Source: Alphaproteobacteria bacterium
GTDB taxonomy: Bacteria > Pseudomonadota > Alphaproteobacteria > Sphingomonadales > Sphingomonadaceae
Reading direction: 5' to 3'
Length of the DNA: 52,589 bases
Assembly (NCBI GenBank): GCA_030431875.1
Contig: JAUIIG010000019.1
Span: 1 to 52,589, forward strand
The position numbers and the translations under genes are program-made. The notes under the pieces are model-generated. The model saw nothing but the letters and a program-made list of their open reading frames with translations, made no database searches and had not been told where the DNA came from. Below are positions 1 through 7,611 of this stretch, one piece after another (positions within the stretch are counted from its first letter, which is position 1; the number at the start of each line of letters is the position of its first letter).

Positions 1-1
1 G

Positions 2-892
2 GCCGGCTTCGCGCAGCTGATGCTGGGCGTGTTCTACATCGACATGACCCTGCTGGGCGCGTGGTCGGCGCTCTACTACGCGATCAACTTCTTCCTGCAG
101 GTGGAACACCAGGCAGAAAGCCTCGAGCGACTGGAGGCGCAGGCCACCAGCGCCCAGCTGGCCATGCTGCGCTACCAGCTGAACCCGCACTTCCTGTTCA
201 ACACGCTGAACTCGATCTCCACCCTCGTGCTGCTCAAGCAGACCGAGCCCGCCAATGCCATGCTCACCCGCCTCAGCAGCTTCCTGCGGCATACATTGGT
301 GAACCAGCCGGGCGGCAAGGTGACCGTGGCGCAGGAGGTGGAGACGCTGCAGCTCTACCTCGACATCGAACGCATGCGCTTTGAAGAGCGGCTGCGCACC
401 GAGTTCCATGTCGACGGCCTCGCCGCGCGCGCCTGCATCCCGTCCTTCCTGCTCCAGCCGCTGGTGGAAAATGCCATCAAGTACGGTGTTTCCGCGCAGG
501 AGGAAGGCGCCTGCATCACCCTGTCTGCCCAGGTGATCGGCTCGCGACTGAGGGTCATCGTCTCGGACACCGGGCCGGGCCTGCAAGGCACCCAGCGCAA
601 CGCCGAAACGCTCGCCTCGCAGCCCAGCTCGACGGGCGTCGGCCTTGCCAATATCCGTGACCGGCTGGCGCAAGCTTACGGTGAGGATCACCGCTTCGAT
701 ATCGAAAGCCCGCCCGACGGCGGTTTCACTGTCATCATCGAACTGCCCTTCGAGCCCGAACAGCGCGATGAGGACAGGCAAGAAAGCGCGAAACTTCCGC
801 GCGCTTCGTCCGTTTCGCCTTCCAGAGGACTGCCACAGCCGGAAAGCGGCACCCCCGCCGCACCTGCCCCCCGCACCGGAGCCAATGCATGA
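2..892 (+). CDS. LytS/AlgZ-type sensor histidine kinase, 5' end missing
   Basis: The reading frame is open to the left edge, so the start lies outside the window and only the last 296 residues are seen. The visible part begins in a membrane segment (LLGAWSALYYAINFFLQ), then a coiled linker, then the His_kinase (PF06580) signature RYQLNPHFLFNTLNS, whose His is the expected phosphorylation site. A HATPase N-box (PLVENAIKYG) and G-box (DTGPGLQG, GVGLANIRDRL) follow. The last 50 or so residues are a Pro/Ser/Ala-rich tail beyond the ATPase domain. Its stop overlaps the start of the LytTR regulator as ATGA at 889-892, so the two form one translationally coupled two-component system. The signal sensed cannot be told. 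Confidence 0.93.
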   Translation, partial: AGFAQLMLGVFYIDMTLLGAWSALYYAINFFLQVEHQAESLERLEAQATSAQLAMLRYQLNPHFLFNTLNSISTLVLLKQTEPANAMLTRLSSFLRHTLVNQPGGKVTVAQEVETLQLYLDIERMRFEERLRTEFHVDGLAARACIPSFLLQPLVENAIKYGVSAQEEGACITLSAQVIGSRLRVIVSDTGPGLQGTQRNAETLASQPSSTGVGLANIRDRLAQAYGEDHRFDIESPPDGGFTVIIELPFEPEQRDEDRQESAKLPRASSVSPSRGLPQPESGTPAAPAPRTGANA

Positions 893-1683
893 CTATCCGC
901 ACAATCGTCGTCGATGACGAGAAACTCGCCATCCAGGGCCTGCAACTGCGCCTGGAGCCCTTCAGCGATATCGAGGTGATCGAAACCTGCGCCAACGGCC
1001 GCGAAGCGATCCGCGCGATCAAGACGCTCAAGCCGGACCTCGTCTTCCTCGACATCCAGATGCCGGGGTTCGACGGCTTTTCCGTGGTCAAGGGCGTGAT
1101 GGAGATCGAACCGCCGCTGTTCGTCTTCGTCACCGCCTACCAAGAGCACGCCATCCGCGCCTTCGAGGCCAATGCCGTGAACTACCTGATGAAGCCGGTG
1201 GACGAGGACAAGCTGGCCGACACCATCGAACGCGTGCGCCAGCGGCTCGCGGAGAAGCGCAGCGCCGACGAAGCCGAAAAACTCAAGGACGTGCTCGCCG
1301 AAGTCAGCCCCGAAAGCCTCGATTCGATCACCGAGGACGATGAAAGCACGGGCCGCTACGAGAAGATGATCAACGTGAAGGACCGCGGGCAGATCTTCCG
1401 CGTCGACGTCGATTCGATCGAGCACATCGAGGCCGCTGGCGACTACATGTGCATCTACACCGGCGACAATTCGCTGATCCTGCGTGAAACCATGAAGGAT
1501 CTCGAGCGCCGCCTCGATCCGAAGACCTTCCAGCGCGTCCACCGCTCCAAGATCGTCAACCTCGACCAGGTGCGGCAGGTGAAACCGCATACCAACGGCG
1601 AATGCTTCCTGGTGCTGGAAAGCGGTGCAGAGGTGAAGGTGAGCCGGTCCTATCGCGACGTCGTCGCGCGCTTCGTGCATTAG
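889..1683 (+). CDS. LytTR-family response regulator
   Basis: 264 residues. An N-terminal receiver domain shows the acidic pair D9-D10, the phospho-acceptor D55 in VFLDIQMPG, and the conserved Lys in NYLMKPVDEDK. A linker of about 40 charged residues leads to a C-terminal LytTR DNA-binding domain (about 160-262) with FQRVHRSKIVNLDQV. It is the output partner of the kinase that ends at 892, with a 4-bp overlap. LytTR proteins bind direct repeats upstream of targets, often their own or neighbouring genes; no target is evident here. A second, paralogous pair lies at 41529-43497. Confidence 0.95.
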   Translation: MTIRTIVVDDEKLAIQGLQLRLEPFSDIEVIETCANGREAIRAIKTLKPDLVFLDIQMPGFDGFSVVKGVMEIEPPLFVFVTAYQEHAIRAFEANAVNYLMKPVDEDKLADTIERVRQRLAEKRSADEAEKLKDVLAEVSPESLDSITEDDESTGRYEKMINVKDRGQIFRVDVDSIEHIEAAGDYMCIYTGDNSLILRETMKDLERRLDPKTFQRVHRSKIVNLDQVRQVKPHTNGECFLVLESGAEVKVSRSYRDVVARFVH

Positions 1684-1685
1684 CT

Positions 1686-1785
1686 TGTTTTTCGCTCACG
1701 CCTCCGCGTGAGCGTCCTCGCTAGACGCGCTCCGCTTCGCTACGCGCCCGCTGCGGGCGGGCGGTCGCCCTTGCGGTCGCGTTGC
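1686..1785 (+). repeat. Dispersed intergenic repeat, copy A
   Basis: Between the LytTR gene and nadC. It begins with TTGTTTTTCGC, then a perfect 8-bp hairpin GCTCACGC (1694-1701), loop CTCC (1702-1705), GCGTGAGC (1706-1713), then GTCCTCGCTAGACGCGC and further GC-rich hairpins. The block from GTCCTCGC to the end of CCCGCTGCGGGCGG (1714 to about 1761) recurs base for base on the opposite strand near 24490-24536. The hairpin stem differs between copies but always pairs around the same loop. It may act as a transcription terminator for the LytTR gene. Confidence 0.8.
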
Positions 1786-1806
1786 GACCGATGCAGAGGT
1801 TACCCC

Positions 1807-2670
1807 ATGACCACCTTTTCCCTCCCCGGTTTCGACCTCGACGCCTTTGTTCGTGACACTCTTGCCGAAGACCTCGGCGAAGGCCTGCCCGGGGGCGGCG
1901 TCGATGTTACCGCCACCAGCGTCATCCCCGCCGATGCGCGGTTCCAGGGCGTGATGGACAGCCGCGACGCCATCGTGGTGGCGGGCCTGCCCGTGGCCGT
2001 GGCCTTCTTCCGCCACCTCGATCCGGACATGCAGATCGACCTGCTGGTGGAGGAGGGTGCCTCTGTCGAACCCGGAACGGACCTGATGCGCCTGTCGGGC
2101 AATGCCCGCGCCATGCTGACCGCCGAACGTTCCGCGCTCAACACCGTGCAGCACCTCTCCGGCATTGCCACCATGGTGCGCGAATACGTCGATACGATGG
2201 ACAACCCTGACTGCACCCTGCTCGACACCCGCAAGACCATTCCCGGCCTGCGGCACCTGGAGAAGTACGCAGTGCGCATGGGCGGCGGCTCCAACCACCG
2301 TATGGGCCTGTGGGACGCGGCCATGATCAAGGACAACCACGTGCTGGTGGCCGGCTCGGTGGGAGAGGCCGTGCGCCGTGCGGTCGCGGCCGGCGTCACG
2401 GACATCATCTGCGAGGTCGACCGGATCGACCAGATCGAACCGGCGCTTGCCGCCGGCGCAACCCGCCTGCTGCTCGACAACATGGAGCCCGATACCCTGC
2501 GCGAAGCCGTCGCACTGGTGGCCGACCGCGTACCGACCGAGGCCTCGGGCGGGATCAACCTCAAGACCATCAAGGCCAAGGCGGCAACGGGCGTGGACTA
2601 CGTCTCCGTCGGCCGCCTCACGCAAAGCGCGCCAGCTGCCGATATCGGGCTGGATTTCACGGTGGAATAG
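1807..2670 (+). CDS. nadC: Nicotinate-nucleotide diphosphorylase (carboxylating), NadC
   Basis: 287 residues. Makes nicotinate mononucleotide from quinolinate and PRPP in de novo NAD synthesis. The QPRTase fold is shown by the N-terminal EDLGEG segment, the RSALNTVQHLSG helix, LDTRKTIPGLR and the substrate-binding stretch KYAVRMGGGSNHR followed by KDNH, plus C-terminal EASGGINL. The frame is open further upstream, but ATG 1807 is chosen because AGAGGT at 1795-1800 is a fitting ribosome site and the upstream part is repeat copy A. nadA and nadB are not in the window. Confidence 0.96.
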   Translation: MTTFSLPGFDLDAFVRDTLAEDLGEGLPGGGVDVTATSVIPADARFQGVMDSRDAIVVAGLPVAVAFFRHLDPDMQIDLLVEEGASVEPGTDLMRLSGNARAMLTAERSALNTVQHLSGIATMVREYVDTMDNPDCTLLDTRKTIPGLRHLEKYAVRMGGGSNHRMGLWDAAMIKDNHVLVAGSVGEAVRRAVAAGVTDIICEVDRIDQIEPALAAGATRLLLDNMEPDTLREAVALVADRVPTEASGGINLKTIKAKAATGVDYVSVGRLTQSAPAADIGLDFTVE

Positions 2671-2674
2671 GCAA

Positions 2675-3154
2675 TTGCGCGCGCTGCAGTGGCTCCTGCG
2701 CAGACTGGAATTTCTCGACGGGCGACGCCTGTTGGTCTTTCGCCTGGTCCTTGGACTGGCGTTCTTGTTGGCTGGCTGGGGGTTCTACCTGCAAATCTAC
2801 TGGGACCTGGTGAACTGGCACTCGCCCGACGTCCGCGAAGACTTCTTTGAGCTGCTGCCTTTGTTGTTGCGATGGACGGCAACCATGGCCTCGGTTCCGC
2901 TGGTAGCCTCCATCCGGCCATGCCGCCTGACGCTTTTCATCCTCATCGCATGGGCAGCCTATTCGGTCCTCCAGATCGCAGTGAATTTCCCGTCGGCCGC
3001 TGACTGGGGGCCTTACAGCTATCTCCGCTGGGACATTGTGCGAGCATCATGGGCCTACGGCTTGTCGATCGTTGTCGCATGCGCAATCGTGCTGGTCGCA
3101 TGGTTCCGACGGCGCCAAGGAAAGCAAGACCTTGCAAAGACTTTTGGCGATTAA
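2675..3154 (+). CDS. Small integral membrane protein, unknown function
   Basis: 159 residues from a TTG start 5 bp after the nadC stop, with GGTGGA at 2661-2666 as a possible ribosome site inside the end of nadC. The sequence has an amphipathic basic N-terminus (ALQWLLRRLEFLDGRR) and about four hydrophobic segments (near residues 22-42, 66-84, 92-108 and 133-150), ending in a basic cytoplasmic tail. No family recognised. GC content and codon choice look slightly less biased than nadC. Start uncertain; no ATG is available in a sensible position. Confidence 0.65.
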   Translation: MRALQWLLRRLEFLDGRRLLVFRLVLGLAFLLAGWGFYLQIYWDLVNWHSPDVREDFFELLPLLLRWTATMASVPLVASIRPCRLTLFILIAWAAYSVLQIAVNFPSAADWGPYSYLRWDIVRASWAYGLSIVVACAIVLVAWFRRRQGKQDLAKTFGD

Positions 3155-3214
3155 CTGCCTTGTTGTGCAGGCATTTCCCAGTATTGCCTGCAGATCAGGA
3201 TGAGGAGAGAGCAC

Positions 3215-3649
3215 ATGAAACCGCAACTGGTCATCTGGTTCGACTACCTGTTCTGGCTTGGCGTACTTGCGGCAGTCTGCAGCCTCTACCTCAATTTCGA
3301 CCTGATCACCGGCTCGGTCGCGAATGTTGCGGGCGCGCGCGAGGGAGCGATCGTCGGTGGCATTCTCGGCTTTGCGGTCACCGTCGCTCTTTACGGCCTC
3401 GGCTGGTTCTTCATCTCGCGCAAGGGCAGCAAGGTCGCGCATTGGATCTTTACCGTCATCACCGGGGTGGTGCTCGCCATTACCGTCGTGGCCACGCTGA
3501 TGACCGGTTTCCAGTTCGGTGTCTTCGCGGCGGTGCTAGACCTTGCCCGCTTCGGCATGTGGTTCCTCGGTGCCGTCTTGCTTTTCCTGCCCGAGGCGCG
3601 GCCGTGGTTCGACAAGGGCGCACCGAATACTCCCGATACCTTTGGCTAG
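3215..3649 (+). CDS. Four-helix membrane protein, unknown function
   Basis: 144 residues. ATG 3215 is preferred over ATG 3200 because AGGAG at 3203-3207 is well placed for it. Four hydrophobic segments are visible (WFDYLFWLGVLAAVCSLY, IVGGILGFAVTVALYGLG, HWIFTVITGVVLAITVVA, FGVFAAVLDLARFG...), a layout typical of small four-helix inner-membrane proteins. No catalytic motif or family is recognised. The end overlaps the probable start of the RNase T2 gene by a few bases. Confidence 0.8.
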   Translation: MKPQLVIWFDYLFWLGVLAAVCSLYLNFDLITGSVANVAGAREGAIVGGILGFAVTVALYGLGWFFISRKGSKVAHWIFTVITGVVLAITVVATLMTGFQFGVFAAVLDLARFGMWFLGAVLLFLPEARPWFDKGAPNTPDTFG

Positions 3650-4355
3650 GCTGCCGGCCATCCTGTCCGCCGTGTGCTGCGCGGCCCTGCCCGCATCCGC
3701 GCTGGCGCAGGCCTACCAGTGCCGCGTGCCGCAGGGCCCGGTCTCGCTGCCGCCGGTCGAACGCGACGGGCCAGTGCGCGAGACGCGCGTCACCGGCTAC
3801 ACCCTCGCGCTCAGCTGGAGTCCGGAGTTCTGCCGCTTCCGCGCCGACGCCCCGCAGCACGCGCGACAGTGTTCGGGGCGCGATGGCCGCTTTGCCTTCG
3901 TGGTGCACGGCCTCTGGCCCGACGGGCCGGGCGGCACCTGGCCGCAGTGGTGCCCCACCCGCCGCCTGCCCAGCACCAGCGAAGTCCGTGCGAGCATGTG
4001 CATGACGCCGGACGCCGCCCTGATCGCGCGCGAATGGGCCAAGCACGGTGCCTGCATGACGCCAAGTCCCGACGCCTACCTGCAGGTCACCCGCATCCTG
4101 TGGAACTCGCTGCGCTGGCCCGACTTCGACCGTCTCTCCCGCCGCCGCGGCCTGACCGCTGGCGACATCCGGCAGACCTTCGCCGAGGCCAACCCCTATT
4201 GGGATGCCGAGGACGTGGGACTGGTGGTGAGCAACCGCGGCTGGCTGCGCGAAATGCGGCTTTGCTACGACGCGGAATTCATGCCGACGGCCTGCGACGC
4301 GCGGCGTTACGGCCCGGCAGACGACGAGGAAGTGCAGATCTGGCGGGGACTCTAG
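3642..4355 (+). CDS. Exported ribonuclease T2 family protein
   Basis: About 237 residues if it starts at TTG 3642, which overlaps the previous stop by 8 bp and yields a compact signal peptide ending ALPASALAQA. Both active-site boxes of RNase T2 are present: CAS I as VVHGLWPDG with H89, and CAS II as EWAKHGACM with E131, K134 and H135. Several cysteines suggest disulfides, fitting the periplasm. The family cleaves single-stranded RNA through 2',3'-cyclic phosphates without strong base preference. No convincing ribosome site is seen, so the start is the main uncertainty. The stop is shared with the opposing EamA gene as CTAG. Confidence 0.9.
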   Translation: MARLPAILSAVCCAALPASALAQAYQCRVPQGPVSLPPVERDGPVRETRVTGYTLALSWSPEFCRFRADAPQHARQCSGRDGRFAFVVHGLWPDGPGGTWPQWCPTRRLPSTSEVRASMCMTPDAALIAREWAKHGACMTPSPDAYLQVTRILWNSLRWPDFDRLSRRRGLTAGDIRQTFAEANPYWDAEDVGLVVSNRGWLREMRLCYDAEFMPTACDARRYGPADDEEVQIWRGL

Positions 4356-5284
4356 CCGGCTCCGCTATCCGAGTGTTCGCGGGTGTGCTCGACGATCATC
4401 AGCAGCAGGCCGAGGAAGACCAGCCCGAAGCCCAGCAGGTGTGACCAGTGGAAGGCCTCGCCCAGCAGGACATAGGACAGCGCCAAGGCGGTTAGTGGCA
4501 TGATCGACATGGCACCCGCGGTCAGCGCTCCGGGCGCCTTGCGCACACCGTTGTACCACAGCACCGGCGCCAGCCCTCCGGTCGCACCACCCCAGAAGGC
4601 AAGGGCGATCCAGGCGCGCGTATCGGCACCTGCAAGGTCGAATGGCCGGGGATCGAACAACAAGGCCAGGGCAACAAACATCGGCGCGGCCACTATTGAT
4701 GCCGCCAGCGTTGTTTCGAGCGAACTGATCCCGTCGGACAGCTTGCGCGACAACAGCGTGTAGGCCGCTTCCAGGCAAACGGCGAAAGCCACCAGGGCCG
4801 CGCCCAGCAGCGGCGCATCGCTCTGGCCTCCGCCATCAGAGCGCAGCAGGTTGATCGCGGCAATGCCGAGCACGGCCAGCGCCAGCGCGCCTGCCTTGCG
4901 CAGGTTCATCGCCGCTCCGAGGAACACCACGGCGGCTGCTGCCGTCACGGCGGGCGTCGCGCTCATGATGGTCGAGCCGATTACGCCAGTGGTGAGCCGC
5001 ATGCCGAACAGCATGGTGGCAGTGAAGCCAACCATTCCGAAGACGGAAATGGCAAGGATCACCGCCCAATCGGACCGTTGCACTTTCGCGAAGCGGTCTG
5101 TCATCGCCCAGGCAAAGGGAGCCAGCACCACCACGGCAATCGCCATGCGCATGAAGGAGGCGGTGAAGACCGAGAAATGCGCACCAATGATCTTGCTGAG
5201 CGGTGTCGCGCTGCCGAACAGCCCCATGCCGAGCAGGAGCTGGGCAATGGTGAGGGGACTGGTTGTTTGGTCCTTGTCGGCCAT
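4352..5284 (-). CDS. EamA/DMT-superfamily transporter
   Basis: 310 residues with about ten hydrophobic helices in two five-helix halves, the layout of the drug/metabolite transporter superfamily. The first half opens with LLLGMGLFGSATPLSK, the second near FAVCLEAAYTLLSRKLSDG. The substrate cannot be deduced; family members export amino acids, purines or drugs. A GGAG ribosome site lies at 5290-5293, just upstream of ATG 5284. It lies 53 bp downstream of tadA on the same strand and could be read through from it. Its stop shares CTAG with RNase T2. Confidence 0.9.
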   Translation of the reverse strand: MADKDQTTSPLTIAQLLLGMGLFGSATPLSKIIGAHFSVFTASFMRMAIAVVVLAPFAWAMTDRFAKVQRSDWAVILAISVFGMVGFTATMLFGMRLTTGVIGSTIMSATPAVTAAAAVVFLGAAMNLRKAGALALAVLGIAAINLLRSDGGGQSDAPLLGAALVAFAVCLEAAYTLLSRKLSDGISSLETTLAASIVAAPMFVALALLFDPRPFDLAGADTRAWIALAFWGGATGGLAPVLWYNGVRKAPGALTAGAMSIMPLTALALSYVLLGEAFHWSHLLGFGLVFLGLLLMIVEHTREHSDSGAG

Positions 5285-5337
5285 TATTGCTCCAGCAATC
5301 TAACAGATAGCGCGAAGCTGGGAAAACTCGTCGGGCT

Positions 5338-5799
5338 TTACCGCCGCTCCCTGAAGAACTCGCGCAGCAATTCCGCTGCCTCGGTCTCGCCCATGCCGGA
5401 ATAGACTTCGGGCCGGTGCAGGCATTGTTCCTGCTCGAACACCCGCGCGCCGTGATCGACGCCGCCGCCCTTGGGGTCGCTGGCGCCGTAGTAGACACGC
5501 GCCAGCCGCGCGTGGCTGATCGCGCCCGCGCACATAGGGCAGGGCTCCAGCGTCACATAGAGGTCGCAGCCGGTCAGGCGTTCGTCATCGAGGAATTCCG
5601 CCGCATTGCGAATCGCCACGAGCTCGGCATGGGCGGTGGGGTCCTTGCATGTCCGGGTAAGGTTGTTGCCCTCGCCGACAATCTGCCCCTCACGAACGAC
5701 AACCGCGCCGACAGGCACTTCGCCTGCCAGCGCGGCTTCTCGCGCCAGGTCCAAAGCCCGGCGCATGGGATCAGGCAGGGGCCAGCGGGCCCCTGTCAT
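5338..5799 (-). CDS. tadA: tRNA-specific adenosine deaminase TadA
   Basis: 153 residues. Deaminates adenosine 34 to inosine in tRNA-Arg(ACG), allowing wobble decoding. The zinc-dependent deaminase motif is complete: H57 and catalytic E59 in TAHAEL, and C87 and C90 in PCPMCAG. EVPVGAVVV and the C-terminal LLREFFRERR helix fit TadA rather than a free-nucleoside deaminase. It starts 15 bp after the acidic lipoprotein gene on the same strand, so both may share a transcript. Confidence 0.95.
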   Translation of the reverse strand: MTGARWPLPDPMRRALDLAREAALAGEVPVGAVVVREGQIVGEGNNLTRTCKDPTAHAELVAIRNAAEFLDDERLTGCDLYVTLEPCPMCAGAISHARLARVYYGASDPKGGGVDHGARVFEQEQCLHRPEVYSGMGETEAAELLREFFRERR

Positions 5800-5814
5800 G
5801 ATCCGCCGGTACGG

Positions 5815-6066
5815 TTATTCGCCGTCGCTTTCGGTAACCGGTTCGCCTTCTGCATCGTCCGGCATATCGACATCGACGGTGGGCACGTCAACGGTCACCT
5901 CTTCGGTGTCGACGTCGACGTCAGCCGTTTCGACATCGAACTCGGGCAGGTTGCCGCCTTCGACTTCGACTTCGGGCATTTCGCCTTCCTCGGTCTGGTC
6001 GACGTCGCACGCCGAAAGGCCAAGGGCCGCAGTGCTGGCGATAGCGAAAATTGCAAACTTCTTCAT
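5815..6066 (-). CDS. Small acidic lipoprotein with VDV-type repeats
   Basis: 83 residues. A short signal peptide ends in a lipobox LSAC, so the mature chain is predicted to be lipid-anchored. The mature part is almost entirely Asp, Glu, Val, Pro and Thr, with repeated two-residue alternation (ETADVDVDTEEV, VDVPTVDVDMPDD). It has no aromatic residue beyond one Phe and is extremely acidic. GGAG lies 7 bp before ATG 6066. A role in cation binding or as a disordered spacer is only a guess. No family recognised. Confidence 0.8.
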   Translation of the reverse strand: MKKFAIFAIASTAALGLSACDVDQTEEGEMPEVEVEGGNLPEFDVETADVDVDTEEVTVDVPTVDVDMPDDAEGEPVTESDGE

Positions 6067-6186
6067 GTTTTAACTCCGTGAGCCTGTGGTAGCGGGCATC
6101 GATGTGCCGGCCTTGCACCCCACAACGGACCTTCCGATTGTCGGTTCCGAAAAATGCTGCATAAGGGCGCCAGAGCATGCGGGCTG

Positions 6187-6215
6187 TTGACGATTCGGAG
6201 ATGCGCCGCTATGCG
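6187..6215 (+). promoter_or_regulatory. Probable sigma-70-type promoter of rpmB
   Basis: TTGACG (6187-6192), 17-bp spacer, TATGCG (6210-6215). It lies about 50 bp before the rpmB start in the divergent gap to the acidic lipoprotein gene. The -35 is near-perfect; the -10 is weak but typical for GC-rich alphaproteobacteria. Confidence 0.5.
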
Positions 6216-6262
6216 CGCGCCTTTCCCGGCACTGACCGATCAATTTTACAAAGAGACGAACC

Positions 6263-6550
6263 ATGTCGCGTATCTGCGAACTTACCGGCAAGGGCCGCCA
6301 GGTCGGCCACAATGTGAGCCACGCCAACAACAAGACCAAGCGCGTCTTCCTGCCCAACCTGCAGAACGTCACGCTGATGAGCGAAAAGCTGGAGCGCAGC
6401 TTCAAGTTCCGCGTGTCGACGCAGGGCCTGCGCTCGGTGGAGCACAATGGCGGCCTCGACAACTGGCTGCTGAAGACCAGCGACGACAAGCTGTCGGCCA
6501 GCGCCCAGAAGGTGAAGCGCGAGCTGAAGAAGGCTCTCGCTGCTGCCTAA
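6263..6550 (+). CDS. rpmB: 50S ribosomal protein bL28
   Basis: 95 residues. Starts [11 protein letters not shown] and contains [19 protein letters not shown] and a basic C-terminal helix [10 protein letters not shown], all typical of bL28. In alphaproteobacteria the protein usually runs to about 95-100 residues, as here. Monocistronic: its own promoter is at 6187-6215 and a strong hairpin terminator follows 20 bp after the stop. Confidence 0.97.
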   Translation: MSRICELTGKGRQVGHNVSHANNKTKRVFLPNLQNVTLMSEKLERSFKFRVSTQGLRSVEHNGGLDNWLLKTSDDKLSASAQKVKRELKKALAAA

Positions 6551-6553
6551 GCC

Positions 6554-7594
6554 TTAACCGGCAAGCACACGCGAAAAAGCGCGCGGGGAGCGATCCTCGC
6601 GCGCTTTTTCGTGCGCGGCGTCCAATTCCGCCTCTACCTCTGGGGCGGCCAGCTCCAGCCGCACCAGCAGGGTGCGCTGGAAGGCGCTGAAATTGTCGTC
6701 GGAGATGATCCAGATATCGGCACCCCCGTCCGCACGGGCGACCACGTCCATGCCTTCGAAATTGTCCCGCGGCACCAGGTCGTGCAGTGTCAGCGCCAGT
6801 TCCGGCCGCCAGGTCTCGCCGTCTTGCGGGAGCGTACCGACCACGAGGATCGAATCGAAGGTGGGCGGCAGGTCCCAGACCACGCGGCGCATCAACACCA
6901 GCAGGCGTCCGTCCGGCAGCTGCGCGGCATCGGTGGGGAGATAGCCCGTGGCGGGCCAGTCGACCGGAATGCTGGTGGTCCCGGCATCACGCACGGGATC
7001 GCCTGCGAAGAAGTATAGGCGCGCCTCGGTTTCCGGGAGAGCTGCGAACCTTCCATCGGCGAGACGGACGAGGCTTTCCATGCCGCCATTCTCTTGCCAC
7101 GGCATGTCGGGAAAGAGCACGTGCCCGTCCGGCTCTCCGGCAGCGCCAAAGCGCTGGATACCGTGGGTGCCTTCGTAGCCAAGCCAGAACCTGCCCGTCG
7201 CCGGATCGCGGGTGGCCGATTCGATGTCCCACAAGCGCTGCTCCATCCCCGGGTCGGGCAATTGCACGCCAATCGAGACGTCCCTCGCAGCCTGTCCCGG
7301 AGCAGCAAAGGTCAGCAGCCGCCCACGATCGGACCAGGTGCGGATCACACCGCGATCGTCGACCAGCATGGCCGAATAGCCGCCGAACAGCAGGTCAGCC
7401 GAAGTAACCTCCCACAGGCCCGTTACCTGCAGTTCGCCCTCGCCGGATTCGAAATCGGCAAGTTCGACCAGCTGCAGGTCGCCGGCGTCGCCTCGCGGCA
7501 CGTCGGACCGCCACCAGATGGCGGGCACGGCAAGCAGCGCCAGCAGCAATGCCGCCGTGCGCCGCCGCGTGTTCCTGCTGATTCGGTTGAACAT
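6554..7594 (-). CDS. Exported esterase-like-activity-of-phytase family protein
   Basis: 346 residues. An N-terminal basic stretch and hydrophobic segment (ALLLALLAVPAIWW) act as signal peptide or anchor. The body is a beta-propeller-like fold with repeated short strands (DIESATRDPATGRFWLGYEG, GGMESLVRLADGRFAALPE, FEGMDVVARADGGADIWIISDDNF), matching PF13449. Members bind Ca2+ and have reported esterase or phytase-like activity, but most are untested. It is the last gene of the leftward xseA group. Its final codons form the rpmB terminator. Confidence 0.85.
   Translation of the reverse strand: MFNRISRNTRRRTAALLLALLAVPAIWWRSDVPRGDAGDLQLVELADFESGEGELQVTGLWEVTSADLLFGGYSAMLVDDRGVIRTWSDRGRLLTFAAPGQAARDVSIGVQLPDPGMEQRLWDIESATRDPATGRFWLGYEGTHGIQRFGAAGEPDGHVLFPDMPWQENGGMESLVRLADGRFAALPETEARLYFFAGDPVRDAGTTSIPVDWPATGYLPTDAAQLPDGRLLVLMRRVVWDLPPTFDSILVVGTLPQDGETWRPELALTLHDLVPRDNFEGMDVVARADGGADIWIISDDNFSAFQRTLLVRLELAAPEVEAELDAAHEKAREDRSPRAFSRVLAG
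6572..6611. terminator. Strong hairpin terminator of rpmB, inside the end of the opposing gene
   Basis: CGAAAAAGCGCGCG (6572-6585) pairs perfectly with CGCGCGCTTTTTCG (6598-6611); adding G-T, G-C and G-C pairs inside gives a 17-bp stem with the six-base loop AGCGAT. The T and A tracts lie within the stem, so it can work in both directions. On the minus strand the same bases encode about 13 of the last residues of the esterase-like protein. Confidence 0.85.
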
Positions 7595-7611
7595 GCCCCG
7601 CTATAGAAGCG

